Source: Hyphomicrobiales bacterium (GTDB taxonomy: Bacteria; Pseudomonadota; Alphaproteobacteria; Rhizobiales; Aestuariivirgaceae). Taken from it: a stretch of 16,808 bases of DNA. The translations under genes were made by a program, and so were the position numbers. Below the pieces are notes generated by a model. It had not been told where the DNA came from, searched no databases, and was given only the letters and a program-made list of their open reading frames with translations. Below, piece after piece: positions 6,726 to 14,844 of the stretch; the first letter of the stretch is position 1, and the number at the start of each line of letters is the position of its first letter. The stretch lies in the NCBI GenBank assembly GCA_023266715.1, contig JAHFPK010000028.1, positions 1-16,808 on the forward strand. Direction: 5' to 3'.

Positions 6726-7991
6726 TCAGTGATTAGAAAAATAGCCCGATATTTTCTTGTGTGCAGACAGATGGGAGAGCTGACCGACTGCACTGACAGC
6801 CGGTATTTTATTCTGAAATAGCCGCGCCGCAAGGTCACGCACCTGATCTGCCGTTACGGCCTCAATTTTTTCTACCAGCGTGGAAATTGCCGGCACCAGG
6901 CCAAAGGCCAGAAATTGCCTGGCGATTTGATCGGCGCGGGAAGAAGCGCTTTCCAAATTCATGACGAGACTGGTTTTTAGCTGGGCTTTGGCGCGGGCAA
7001 CCTCGGCATCAGTCACTGCATTGGCAACAGACATCATGACATGCGAGGTGACGTCAAGAAGTTCTTCCGTATGTTCCGGCGAGCTTGCGGCATAGACCCC
7101 GATTTGACCCGCATCTTCATAGGCCGAGCCAAATGCGAAGACGCTGTAACACAGGCCGCGCTTCTCACGGACTTCCTGGAAAAGCCGGGAGGACATTCCA
7201 CCGCCCAGGATGCTTGACAATATCTGCAGCTGATAGATTTCCGGGTCGCGGTAGCTGGGTGCTGCAAAGGAAAGAACAACATGTGTCTGATCGAGCGGTT
7301 TTTGCGCCTTTTGCTCGGCACCGGTAAAGTTTGGCGGTTCACGCTGGGGCTGTTGCCCGCGCTCTATTTTGCCAAATAGCTTTCCCGTGGCTTCAGCAAA
7401 TTTTTCATGGTCAATATTGCCTGCAGCCGCCACAACAATGCGCGAGGCCCAGTAATTCCGGTTGCGCCAGGCCAGCATCTTTTCACGGTCCACCGCAGCG
7501 ATAAGTTCGGATGTGCCGAGGATCGAGCGGCCCAAGGGATGATCGCCGTAACTGGCGTTCTGGGCGAGATCAAATACGAGGTCATCGGGCTGGTCACCGG
7601 CGGCGGCAATTTCCTGCAGAATGACATCGCGCTCGCGTTCCAATTCATCCACATCAAGAGCGGATTCGGTAAAAATATCGGCCAGGATATCAAGCGCCAG
7701 GGCCCAATCATCCTTCAGGACGCGCGCGTAATAGGTGGTAGTTTCCATGCCGGTTGAGGCATTGATTTCACCGCCGGCGGATTCAATTTCTTCCGCTATT
7801 TCCTTGGCCGAACGGCGCTTGGTGCCCTTGAAGGCCATGTGTTCGAGGAAATGGGCAATACCGTTTTCTTCCGGTCTTTCGTCCCTGGCCCCTGCCTTAA
7901 CCCAAATCCCGAGGGCAACGGTTTCGAATTGGGGCATGGCATGGGTCAATACGTTTAACCCATTTGGCAGGCAGGTAATCTCAACACCCAT
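6726..7991 (-). CDS. M16-family zinc metallopeptidase (processing-peptidase-like)
   Basis: This 421-residue protein matches the bacterial M16B group, relatives of the mitochondrial processing peptidase beta subunit. The inverted zinc motif HFLEH (H47-x-x-E50-H51) is present and intact, and the third ligand E127 lies in RERDVILQEI 76 residues further on. The C-terminal half has the usual inactive lobe with a glycine-rich LGGGMSSRLFQEVREKRGLCYSV block. No signal peptide is seen, so a cytoplasmic role is likely; its natural substrates are unknown. It starts at ATG 7991, 14 bp after thrC. Adjacency of thrC and an M16 peptidase is common in alphaproteobacteria (from memory) and has no known functional reason. 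Confidence 0.95.
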   Translation of the reverse strand: MGVEITCLPNGLNVLTHAMPQFETVALGIWVKAGARDERPEENGIAHFLEHMAFKGTKRRSAKEIAEEIESAGGEINASTGMETTTYYARVLKDDWALALDILADIFTESALDVDELERERDVILQEIAAAGDQPDDLVFDLAQNASYGDHPLGRSILGTSELIAAVDREKMLAWRNRNYWASRIVVAAAGNIDHEKFAEATGKLFGKIERGQQPQREPPNFTGAEQKAQKPLDQTHVVLSFAAPSYRDPEIYQLQILSSILGGGMSSRLFQEVREKRGLCYSVFAFGSAYEDAGQIGVYAASSPEHTEELLDVTSHVMMSVANAVTDAEVARAKAQLKTSLVMNLESASSRADQIARQFLAFGLVPAISTLVEKIEAVTADQVRDLAARLFQNKIPAVSAVGQLSHLSAHKKISGYFSNH

Positions 7992-8005
7992 AACTCAATC
8001 CCATT

Positions 8006-9397
8006 TCAGGCCTTATTGAGGGACAGGATAAAATCCCGGACCGCCGTGGCGCTGTTTGGCAATATAGTGAAGCGTTCTTTGGCATTGAGCAAGTGGGATA
8101 GTCTTTGGGGTAAATGGGGCCTTATTCCGCTGGCTTTTTCTACCGCATCGGGGAATTTGGCGGGGTGGGCGGTGGCAAGGGTTACCATGGCGCTGTCATT
8201 GGCTTTGGCGCACAAAGCGGCGGCAAAACCGACTGCGCTGTGGGGGTCCAGAAGCTCGCCCGTTGCTTTCAGGGTTTGGGCAATGGTTTTGGCGGTTTCG
8301 GCTTCATTGACAGCGGAGGAGTCAAATTCTTCGCGGATGGCTGCCAATTCCTTACGACCTATTGTGAAGGCTCCAGATTGGGACAGGCCCGACATCAGGC
8401 CGCGAATGGCAACGGCATCGCGGCCATAGGCCAGATAAAGCAGGCGCTCGAAATTGCTCGAAATCTGGATATCCATGGAGGGGCTTGAGCTTGGCTTAAC
8501 GCCCTGCATTTCGTAGCGGCCGGTTTTCAAGGTACGGTCCAGAATGTCATTGACGTTGGTGGCAATGATCAAGCGATCGATGGATACGCCCATACGCTTG
8601 GCTACAAGGCCCGCAAAAATATCGCCAAAATTTCCAGTTGGCACACAGAAACTTACTTTGCGATCAGGGGCACCCAAGGCAACGGCAGAAGACACATAAT
8701 AAACAATCTGGGCCATGATCCGCGCCCAATTTATGGAATTCACGCCGGCAAGTCCCACGCGGTCGCGGAAACTGCTGTCGTTGAACAGGGCTTTGACGAT
8801 GGCTTGGCAGTCATCAAAATTACCTTCAATGGCGATGTTGTGAATGGCAGGAGAATCCACCGTTGTCATCTGGCGGCGCTGGACATCGCTCACCCGGCCA
8901 TGGGGATGAAGTATGATTGTTGTAGCATTCCTGCTGTTCTTGAAAGCATCAATGGCAGCACCTCCGGTATCACCCGAGGTGGCTCCAACAATTGTTGCAT
9001 GGCTCTTGCGCTTCTTCAGCGACCAATCCATCAGCCGCGCCAGCAATTGCATGGCAACGTCTTTAAAGGCCAGTGTTGGTCCGTGGAAAAGTTCGAGAAG
9101 CCATTGATTAGCATCGAGTTGCTTCAAGGGGGTAACTGCAGGGTGGTCGAAGCTTCCATAGGCTTCCGCAATCATGTGCTTCAACACAGCTTCGGGAATT
9201 GTGCCTGCAACAAATTTGGAGACAACATGAAGGGCGATGTTTTGATAAGATTGGCCACGAAGGCCACGCAATTCATCGGCGGTGATTTGCGGCCATGTCT
9301 TGGGGATATAGAGGCCGCCATCGCGGGCGAGGCCGGTAAGCAGAACATCTTCAAAGCCAAGCTCCGGGGCCTCGCCCCTGGTGGACACATATTGCAC
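8006..9397 (-). CDS. thrC: Threonine synthase
   Basis: PLP-dependent enzyme that turns O-phosphohomoserine into threonine and phosphate, the last step of threonine synthesis in the cytoplasm. With start GTG 9397 the product has 463 residues, normal for the longer threonine synthase type. It opens with the family N-terminus QYVSTRGEAPELGFEDVLL. The PLP lysine is K112 in HGPTLAFKDVAMQ, the phosphate loop is SGDTGGAA (141-148), and VPTGNFGDIFAGLVAKRMG is typical. I chose GTG 9397 because GAAAGG lies 7 bases upstream; an in-frame TTG at 9424 has no Shine-Dalgarno. The Shine-Dalgarno is one arm of a small inverted repeat at 9398-9410. It follows SURF1 by 50 bp. Confidence 0.96.
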   Translation of the reverse strand: MQYVSTRGEAPELGFEDVLLTGLARDGGLYIPKTWPQITADELRGLRGQSYQNIALHVVSKFVAGTIPEAVLKHMIAEAYGSFDHPAVTPLKQLDANQWLLELFHGPTLAFKDVAMQLLARLMDWSLKKRKSHATIVGATSGDTGGAAIDAFKNSRNATTIILHPHGRVSDVQRRQMTTVDSPAIHNIAIEGNFDDCQAIVKALFNDSSFRDRVGLAGVNSINWARIMAQIVYYVSSAVALGAPDRKVSFCVPTGNFGDIFAGLVAKRMGVSIDRLIIATNVNDILDRTLKTGRYEMQGVKPSSSPSMDIQISSNFERLLYLAYGRDAVAIRGLMSGLSQSGAFTIGRKELAAIREEFDSSAVNEAETAKTIAQTLKATGELLDPHSAVGFAAALCAKANDSAMVTLATAHPAKFPDAVEKASGIRPHLPQRLSHLLNAKERFTILPNSATAVRDFILSLNKA

Positions 9398-9410
9398 GAA
9401 AGAACCTTTC
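9398..9410 (-). promoter_or_regulatory. thrC: Ribosome binding site of thrC within a small inverted repeat
   Basis: On the minus strand GAAAG-GTT-CTTTC directly precedes the GTG start, forming a perfect 5-bp inverted repeat with a 3-base loop. The left arm contains the GAAAGG Shine-Dalgarno. Folding would partly hide it, although a 5-bp AT-containing stem is weak. The site mainly serves to fix the start at 9397. Confidence 0.45.
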
Positions 9411-9447
9411 AAACGGGTTTTCAAACTAGCGGGAGGAACCTATGGCA

Positions 9448-10167
9448 TCAAGCATCGGTTCTTCTCGCCTGTTTTCGGACGAAAAGACCGACAATCACAA
9501 AAAGCACAAAAGCGAGTGAAAACCAGGTAATTGCATACTGCAGATGATTGTTGCGCAACTGGGCTTCGGGCTTGGCCGCCCGTGGAAATTTCTTTGGATC
9601 GTCGCCGGGGAGTGCTTGCAGGACAAAGGGCGCAATCTTCATTTCGGCGGGGATGGTGACGGACGAAAGCATGGCGGGCACATCCCACCAATACCAGATA
9701 TTGCCATCAACATCATTCTCAGGATCGAAAAAACCGCGGGCGTTATTGTGCAATCGTATGACGGCGATCAGTTCAACAGGAGGCGCTGCCTCGAGCCGTT
9801 TGCTTGCATCCTGCAAATCACTGGAAACCACGCCCCGGTCAACCAGGGCCACAATTCCTTCGTCGCTGGTGAAGGGCGTGATGATTTCCCAGCCGGGGCT
9901 TCCATCAAAGGAGGCGAGCTTGTGCCTTTCGAACTGGTGATCAAAAGAACCTTTTGCTTTAACCGCGACAAATTCGGTATCAACACCCTTTTCCCTGCGG
10001 AGCAAAACTTCGCTTAGTGAAATCGGCCCCGCCATGGTTCGTTGGGCAATTTCAGCGAGAAGGGCCTGCTTTTCCGCAAGACGAGAGAGTTGCCACGTTC
10101 CAAGCCCTATGAGAACGGCAATCCCTAAGCCTGCCCACAGCAATACTGGCCAGGTACGTGGTTTCAT
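9448..10167 (-). CDS. SURF1-family cytochrome oxidase assembly protein
   Basis: Inner-membrane assembly factor; family members (mitochondrial Surf1, Paracoccus Surf1) bind heme a and help place it in oxidase subunit I. The 239-residue product shows the two-helix SURF1 topology: one membrane segment near the N-terminus (about 8-26, leading into LGTWQLSRLAEKQALL) and one near the C-terminus (about 212-232), with a periplasmic domain between. Family blocks seen are GSPGWEIITPF, VDRGVV and LQYAITWFSLA. The ATG overlaps the DUF983 stop by 4 bases (ATGA), indicating coupled translation. It lies downstream of the terminator that follows coxC. Confidence 0.93.
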   Translation of the reverse strand: MKPRTWPVLLWAGLGIAVLIGLGTWQLSRLAEKQALLAEIAQRTMAGPISLSEVLLRREKGVDTEFVAVKAKGSFDHQFERHKLASFDGSPGWEIITPFTSDEGIVALVDRGVVSSDLQDASKRLEAAPPVELIAVIRLHNNARGFFDPENDVDGNIWYWWDVPAMLSSVTIPAEMKIAPFVLQALPGDDPKKFPRAAKPEAQLRNNHLQYAITWFSLAFVLFVIVGLFVRKQARRTDA

Positions 10168-10538
10168 TTCTCAATCCGGCCTTCACGGGCCTTGGTTTTC
10201 CACTGCTGGCAAAGGAGAAAGCCTTTCACTGGACGCAGGAGAATGAGGGGCATGACAACGAGAACAGGGATAGCCAGAAGTATGTGAACCCAAAAGGGGG
10301 GCGCATAGGCAATCTCCACGCCAAGGATTGACCCTACACCCACGATGCAAACAAAGAGCATGACGAACCACGCGGCCCCATCACCACTGTCGGCAAAGGC
10401 GTAGGACAGCCCGCAGCTCTGGCAGGATTTGGCGACGCTCAAATAGCCATCAAACAGTTTGCCCCGCCCACAGCGCGGGCATTTTCCGGCTAAGCCAGTG
10501 GTGAAGGGAGAAAGCTCGGGGTAATAATTTTCATTCAT
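10164..10538 (-). CDS. DUF983 zinc-ribbon membrane protein
   Basis: A 124-residue small membrane protein of the DUF983 family, with no assigned biochemical role; its steady position between coxC and SURF1 in alphaproteobacteria suggests a link to oxidase assembly (inference). The N-terminus has a zinc-ribbon-like pair CPRCG (C20, C23) and CQSCG (C39, C42). Two hydrophobic helices follow at about 55-77 and 81-101, then a basic tail. I set the start at ATG 10538; ATG 10547 is in frame and adds three residues. A much longer in-frame extension to 10766 would run back into coxC and is rejected. Its 3' end overlaps SURF1 by 4 bases, and its start lies only about 15 bases past the T-tract of a terminator. 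Confidence 0.88.
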   Translation of the reverse strand: MNENYYPELSPFTTGLAGKCPRCGRGKLFDGYLSVAKSCQSCGLSYAFADSGDGAAWFVMLFVCIVGVGSILGVEIAYAPPFWVHILLAIPVLVVMPLILLRPVKGFLLCQQWKTKAREGRIEK

Positions 10539-10553
10539 GCAAGCCATTCCAAG

Positions 10554-10584
10554 AAAAAAGCCGCGCAAATCTTCTTCACGCGGC
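10554..10584 (-). terminator. Intrinsic terminator after coxC
   Basis: On the minus strand GCCGCG (10584-10579) pairs perfectly with CGCGGC (10565-10560) around a 13-base loop, followed at once by six T (10559-10554), then CTT. It lies 22 bp after the coxC stop and in the transcribed direction of the cox genes. This is the clearest intrinsic terminator in the window. The T-tract ends about 15 bases before the DUF983 start, so any transcript of DUF983 must read through it or begin inside this short gap or coxC. Confidence 0.75.
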
Positions 10585-10606
10585 CCCCATTCAATTTTTA
10601 TATCCC

Positions 10607-11458
10607 TTATTCGACCGGAATCACAGCGCCGGCCGAGGCCCAGACATAAACGCAGGAAAAGAGGAACAGCCAAACCACGTCCACGAAATGCCAATACCAG
10701 GCGGCGGCTTCGAAACCAAAATGCTGCTTGGGCGTAAAATCGCCTTTCATGGCGCGGAACAGGCAAACGAGCAAAAAGATTGTTCCTATGATCACATGAA
10801 ATCCATGGAAGCCTGTGGCCATAAAGAAAGTTGAACCATAGATATTGCCGCCATTGTCGCGGCTAAAGGCAAAGGCTGCATGGGAATATTCATAGGCCTG
10901 GATGGAGGTGAAAAGTATGCCCAGCACTACGGTTGCAGCGAGCCCCCACTTTAGGCCTCTGCGGTCATTATTCAGCAAAGCATGGTGGGCCCAGGTGACG
11001 GTTGTGCCCGAGGTGAGAAGGATCAGGGTATTGACCAGAGGCAGATGCCAGGGATCGAAAATGGGAGTGCCCTTCGGTGGCCAGACGCCTTCGGTCAGGG
11101 CTACACGCGAGGCCTGAATGGCTTCATCGGAAAAGAGGCTGGCGTCAAAAAAGGCCCAGAACCATGCCACGAAGAACATCACTTCCGATGCAATGAACAT
11201 GATCATGCCGTAGCGCAGATGAAGGCTGACAACAGGGGTGTGATCGCCGGCGTGTGCTTCATGGATCACATCACGCCACCACATGAACATGGTGTAGAGA
11301 ACGAGGGCAAAGCCCACGGCCATGATAGCCGAAGTGCCGCCATGCATCCAATGGACTGCACCTATGGCGAGGATGAAGGCCGATGCGCCACCAACGGCCG
11401 GCCATGGACTTGGATTGACCAAGTGATAGTCGTGGTTCTTTGCGTGGGCGTCAGCCAT
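10607..11458 (-). CDS. coxC: Cytochrome c oxidase subunit III
   Basis: Third core subunit of the aa3-type oxidase, an inner-membrane protein without redox metals that stabilises subunit I and its proton uptake. The 283-residue length fits the seven-helix form. Recognised blocks are the N-terminal KNHDYHLVNPSPWP, the conserved acidic helix LRYGMIMFIASEVMFFVAWF, WPPKG, FMATGFHGFHVIIGT and the terminal WYWHFVDVVWLFLF. ATG 11458 has an AGGAG Shine-Dalgarno 8 bases upstream. It sits 12 bp after cox11 and ends the first part of the operon, just before an intrinsic terminator. Confidence 0.97.
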   Translation of the reverse strand: MADAHAKNHDYHLVNPSPWPAVGGASAFILAIGAVHWMHGGTSAIMAVGFALVLYTMFMWWRDVIHEAHAGDHTPVVSLHLRYGMIMFIASEVMFFVAWFWAFFDASLFSDEAIQASRVALTEGVWPPKGTPIFDPWHLPLVNTLILLTSGTTVTWAHHALLNNDRRGLKWGLAATVVLGILFTSIQAYEYSHAAFAFSRDNGGNIYGSTFFMATGFHGFHVIIGTIFLLVCLFRAMKGDFTPKQHFGFEAAAWYWHFVDVVWLFLFSCVYVWASAGAVIPVE

Positions 11459-11470
11459 GTCCCCTACTCC

Positions 11471-12070
11471 TCAATTTGTATTTTGCTTCGGCAGCTGTTG
11501 CTCAACCGCAGAAACAGCATCGGGTTTATCTACTGGAAAAAATGTGTAGGATAGCGTGATTTCGCTGATCGATTTTGAATCCGGATCATCCAGAATTGCC
11601 GGGTCAACAAAGAATACCACGGGTAAATCCACCCGCTCACCAGCTTTCAGTGTTTGCTTGGTAAAACAGAAGCACTGGATCTTGTCGAAGTAAGCCCCGG
11701 CCTCTGCCGGCGATACATTGAAAATAGCGGTGCCCGTCAGCACCTTGTCGGTGATGTTGGCGGCGCTGTAGTGGGCCATGTTTTGCTCACCGATCTTGAC
11801 CTTCATCACGGACTGCACAGGATGGAAATTCCAGCCAAGACTGCCTGCCGTATTGGCGTCGAACCGTATAGCAATAAATTTATCGCTTGCGGTTTCAGGT
11901 GCAGCATCGGCGCGCTGCGTTGTTCCGCCAAAACCGGTGGCCTTGCAAAACATGCTGTAAAGCGGCACCGACGCATAGGCGAGACCCACCATGGCGACGG
12001 CGACACTTCCGGCGATTGCCGCCACACGAAGATTTTTCCGTGCATTGGGGATGACTGGTGCAGGCTTCAT
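11471..12070 (-). CDS. ctaG: Cytochrome c oxidase assembly protein Cox11/CtaG (copper chaperone)
   Basis: Membrane-anchored periplasmic copper chaperone needed to form the CuB site of subunit I. From ATG 12070 the protein has 199 residues: a short cytoplasmic N-terminus, one membrane helix (about 15-36), then the periplasmic beta domain. The copper motif CFCF is at 133-136 and the conserved cysteine near the membrane is C42 (SMFCKATGFGGTTQ). I prefer ATG 12070 because GGTGG lies 5 bases upstream; GTG 12079, which overlaps the preceding small gene, would add three residues. This is the Cox11-type CtaG and is unrelated to the Bacillus CtaG family. Confidence 0.95.
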   Translation of the reverse strand: MKPAPVIPNARKNLRVAAIAGSVAVAMVGLAYASVPLYSMFCKATGFGGTTQRADAAPETASDKFIAIRFDANTAGSLGWNFHPVQSVMKVKIGEQNMAHYSAANITDKVLTGTAIFNVSPAEAGAYFDKIQCFCFTKQTLKAGERVDLPVVFFVDPAILDDPDSKSISEITLSYTFFPVDKPDAVSAVEQQLPKQNTN

Positions 12071-12071
12071 G

Positions 12072-12224
12072 TCAACCACCGGACATCATGGCGAAATTGC
12101 TGCCGATCCGCACAATCGTTGTGGCAAAGAACAGGACCACGAGGACGCCAAGAATGACGGCCATGATGATCGAGCGCTTCCGGCGGCGCGCCATATCCTC
12201 AGTGCTGAAAGGTGCATTGTTCAC
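12072..12224 (-). CDS. 50-residue single-helix membrane protein in the cox operon
   Basis: A tiny gene between ctaB and cox11. From GTG 12224 it encodes 50 residues: a polar start (VNNAPFSTED), a basic patch MARRRKRS (11-18), one strongly hydrophobic helix (about 19-38) and a short tail ending MMSGG. The basic patch predicts an N-in, C-out membrane protein. It overlaps the ctaB stop by 4 bases (GTGA), and one base separates its stop from the cox11 ATG, which is strong contextual evidence that it is translated. A small protein in this position in rhizobial operons is sometimes labelled CoxF; I am not certain of that match. A role in oxidase assembly is inference from position. Confidence 0.75.
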   Translation of the reverse strand: MNNAPFSTEDMARRRKRSIIMAVILGVLVVLFFATTIVRIGSNFAMMSGG

Positions 12225-13168
12225 AGCAACACCGACGGGAAGCTGGCCACGCCAAGAAGGCGCTCGATGGGAATGAGGGCAAAGACAAGGAAAAGCCAAA
12301 GAATTGAGAAACCGAAAAGCTTCTTGCAGGCGCGGTCCGCAGCAGCACCTTCGCGAATGCGATAGACATTGACGGCGTAGTAGAGAAACACGGCGGAGAG
12401 CAGCGCTACGCCCGTGACATAGAGAATACCGCTTACGCCAAGAAGTGCGGGAAGAAATGTCAGGGGCAAAAGGACCAGCGTGTAGATCAGGATTTGCTTG
12501 CGGGTTTCATCGGGCCCGGCAACATTCGGCAGCATGGGAACGCCTGCGGCCGCGTAATCATTTTCGGTGAACAGCGCCAGTGCCCAGAAATGTGGCGGCG
12601 TCCACATGAAGATAATCAGGAAAAGTGAAATTGAGCCCAGATCGATTGTGCCCGTAACAGCTGCCCAGCCGATCATCGGAGGAAGAGCGCCTGCGGCACC
12701 ACCGATCACAATATTGTGCGGCGTCCAGCGTTTCAGCCACATGGTATAAATCACCACATAAAAGAAAATCGTGAAAGCCAGCAAGGCACCCGCAATCAAA
12801 TTGACCATGAGGCCCAGGGCAATAACCGAACCAACGGCAAGGCTTGCACCAAATCCCAAGGCTTCACGGGGAAGTATCGCGCCGCGCGGCACGGGGCGCG
12901 ATGCCGTGCGCTTCATCTTGGCGTCAATATCGGCATCATACCACATGTTAAGGGCACCTGAGGCGCCAGCGCCCATGGCAATGGCAAGGAGCGCCACAAG
13001 TGCCAACAGCGGGTGCAATGCTTCGGGAGCCGCAATGATGCCAACGAAGGCGGTGAAAATAACGAGCGACATTACACGCGGCTTGAGCAGCGCAAAATAA
13101 TCGCCAGCCGTGCCCTGCCCGCCGAGGGCAGGAGAATGGCCGGCGATATGTAATTGCACGTCGCTCAT
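12221..13168 (-). CDS. ctaB: Heme O synthase (protoheme IX farnesyltransferase)
   Basis: Inner-membrane prenyltransferase of the UbiA superfamily that adds a farnesyl group to heme B, giving heme O, the precursor of heme A for the oxidase. The 315-residue protein has about eight or nine membrane helices. The first aspartate-rich motif is clear as N74-x3-D78-x3-D82 (NMWYDADID), followed by KMKRTASRPVPRG. The second loop region FMWTPPHFWALALFTENDYAAAGVPMLP is also typical. The start ATG is 4 bases after the coxA stop, and the end overlaps the 50-residue gene by 4 bases, so translation is tightly coupled along the operon. No ctaA (heme A synthase) is present in the window. Confidence 0.96.
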   Translation of the reverse strand: MSDVQLHIAGHSPALGGQGTAGDYFALLKPRVMSLVIFTAFVGIIAAPEALHPLLALVALLAIAMGAGASGALNMWYDADIDAKMKRTASRPVPRGAILPREALGFGASLAVGSVIALGLMVNLIAGALLAFTIFFYVVIYTMWLKRWTPHNIVIGGAAGALPPMIGWAAVTGTIDLGSISLFLIIFMWTPPHFWALALFTENDYAAAGVPMLPNVAGPDETRKQILIYTLVLLPLTFLPALLGVSGILYVTGVALLSAVFLYYAVNVYRIREGAAADRACKKLFGFSILWLFLVFALIPIERLLGVASFPSVLL

Positions 13169-13172
13169 CAGA

Positions 13173-14822
13173 CTATTTTATGACCGGAAGCGTGTTGAAC
13201 TGATGGAATGGCGGCGGTGAAGACAGGGTCCATTCCAGGGTTGTGGCACCTTCGCCCCAGGGATTGTCAGCCGCCTGCTGTTTCTTGGCGTAGGCCGAGA
13301 ATACGCCGTACAGGAAGATCAGCACGCCAAAGGCAGACATGTAGGAGCCATAGGACGATACATGGTTCCAGCCCGCGAACACCGCGGGATAGTCGATGTA
13401 CCGGCGTGGCATGCCAGCCAACCCCAGGAAGTGCTGCGGGAAGAACAACAGGTTCACGCCGATAAAAGTGACCCAGAAATGCACCTTGCCGATGGTCTCG
13501 TTGTACATGTAGCCGGTGAATTTCGGGAACCAGTAGTACCAGGCACCGAAGATTGCAAACACCGCACCAAGTGACAACACGTAGTGGAAATGGGCAACCA
13601 CATAATAGGTATCATGCAGCGAGCGATCGACGCCCGCATTGGAGAGTACAACGCCGGTTACGCCGCCAATGGTAAACAGGAAGATGAAACCTAGTGCCCA
13701 AAGCATGGGCACCTTGAATTCAATTGAACCGCCCCACATGGTGGCAATCCAGGAGAAAATCTTGACGCCGGTCGGCACCGCAATGATCATGGTTGCCGCC
13801 ACGAAATAGGCCTGCGTATCGGCATCCATGCCGACCGTGTACATGTGGTGGGCCCAGACGACGAAGCCGACCACGCCGATGGCAACCATCGCATAGGCCA
13901 TGCCGAGATAGCCGAATATGGGTTTCTTCGAGAAGGTCGAAACGATCTGCGAAACGATCCCGAAGCCGGGCAGGATGAGAATGTAGACTTCCGGATGGCC
14001 GAAGAACCAGAACAGGTGCTGGAACAGGATGGGATCGCCGCCCTTTGATGCCACGAAGAACGACGTGCCGAAGTTACGGTCGGTGAGAAGCATGGTGATG
14101 CCGCCTGCCAGAACCGGCAACGACAACAGCAACAGAAACACGGTGACCAGAATGGACCAGACGAATAGCGGCATCTTGTGGAGCGTCATGCCCGGGGCGC
14201 GCATGTTGAAAATGGTGGTGATGAAATTGATCGCTCCGAGAATCGACGAAGCACCGGCGAGATGGATGGACAAGATGGCATAGTCCATGGCAGGGCCGGG
14301 CTGGCCCGTGGTGGAGAGCGGCGGATAAAGCGTCCAGCCACCCCCTGCGCCAAAGGCGCCTGCCGGGCCTTCAGAAAACATTGAAATCAACAGCAGGCCG
14401 AGGGCCGGAGGCAGCAACCAGAAAGAAACATTGTTCATGCGTGGAAACGCCATGTCAGGCGCGCCGATCATCAAAGGCACAAACCAGTTTCCAAAGCCGC
14501 CAATCATCGCGGGCATGACCATGAAAAAGATCATGAGCAGGCCATGGCCCGTGACAAACACGTTATACATGTGCTTGCCTTGGTCGAGTGCCGCATCGGC
14601 AGGCGTGCCATAAGCCATTTGGGCCAGGCCCGTAAAAATCTGGATGCCTGGCTCGGCCAATTCAATGCGCATCATGACGGACAGGAAGCCGCCAATCAGA
14701 CCTGAAATGATGGCAAACCAAAGATACATCGTGCCGATGTCCTTGTGGTTGGTTGAATAGACATAACGCCTCCAGCCCGAGGGCAGGTCATGGTGATCGT
14801 GAGCGGCGGTTGCGTAGGACAT
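13173..14822 (-). CDS. coxA: Cytochrome c oxidase subunit I, aa3 type
   Basis: Catalytic subunit of the terminal oxidase: carries heme a, heme a3 and CuB, reduces oxygen and pumps protons. The 549-residue protein keeps all key residues: H93 and H413 (heme a), H411 (heme a3), H276, H325 and H326 (CuB) and the cross-linked Y280. E278 in GHPEVY with D123 and N130/N131 marks a full D-channel, and K354 (TGVKIF) the K-channel, so it is an A1-type pumping enzyme. Numbering in the HPEVY region matches Paracoccus denitrificans as I remember it. ATG 14822 has GAGAGG about 9 bases upstream. It lies 22 bp after coxB and 4 bp before ctaB. Confidence 0.98.
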   Translation of the reverse strand: MSYATAAHDHHDLPSGWRRYVYSTNHKDIGTMYLWFAIISGLIGGFLSVMMRIELAEPGIQIFTGLAQMAYGTPADAALDQGKHMYNVFVTGHGLLMIFFMVMPAMIGGFGNWFVPLMIGAPDMAFPRMNNVSFWLLPPALGLLLISMFSEGPAGAFGAGGGWTLYPPLSTTGQPGPAMDYAILSIHLAGASSILGAINFITTIFNMRAPGMTLHKMPLFVWSILVTVFLLLLSLPVLAGGITMLLTDRNFGTSFFVASKGGDPILFQHLFWFFGHPEVYILILPGFGIVSQIVSTFSKKPIFGYLGMAYAMVAIGVVGFVVWAHHMYTVGMDADTQAYFVAATMIIAVPTGVKIFSWIATMWGGSIEFKVPMLWALGFIFLFTIGGVTGVVLSNAGVDRSLHDTYYVVAHFHYVLSLGAVFAIFGAWYYWFPKFTGYMYNETIGKVHFWVTFIGVNLLFFPQHFLGLAGMPRRYIDYPAVFAGWNHVSSYGSYMSAFGVLIFLYGVFSAYAKKQQAADNPWGEGATTLEWTLSSPPPFHQFNTLPVIK

Positions 14823-14844
14823 GGGTGTTAGCCTCTCAATGAAT

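Noticed and set aside
8804..9547. Long plus-strand frame of 247 residues
   Set aside because: Antisense to thrC and the 3' end of SURF1, both well-supported genes; residue composition looks unlike a real protein and there is no family resemblance.
10539..10766. N-terminal extension of DUF983 back into coxC
   Set aside because: The 76 extra residues are arginine-rich out-of-frame coxC sequence spanning the terminator; DUF983 begins naturally at MNENYYPELSPF.
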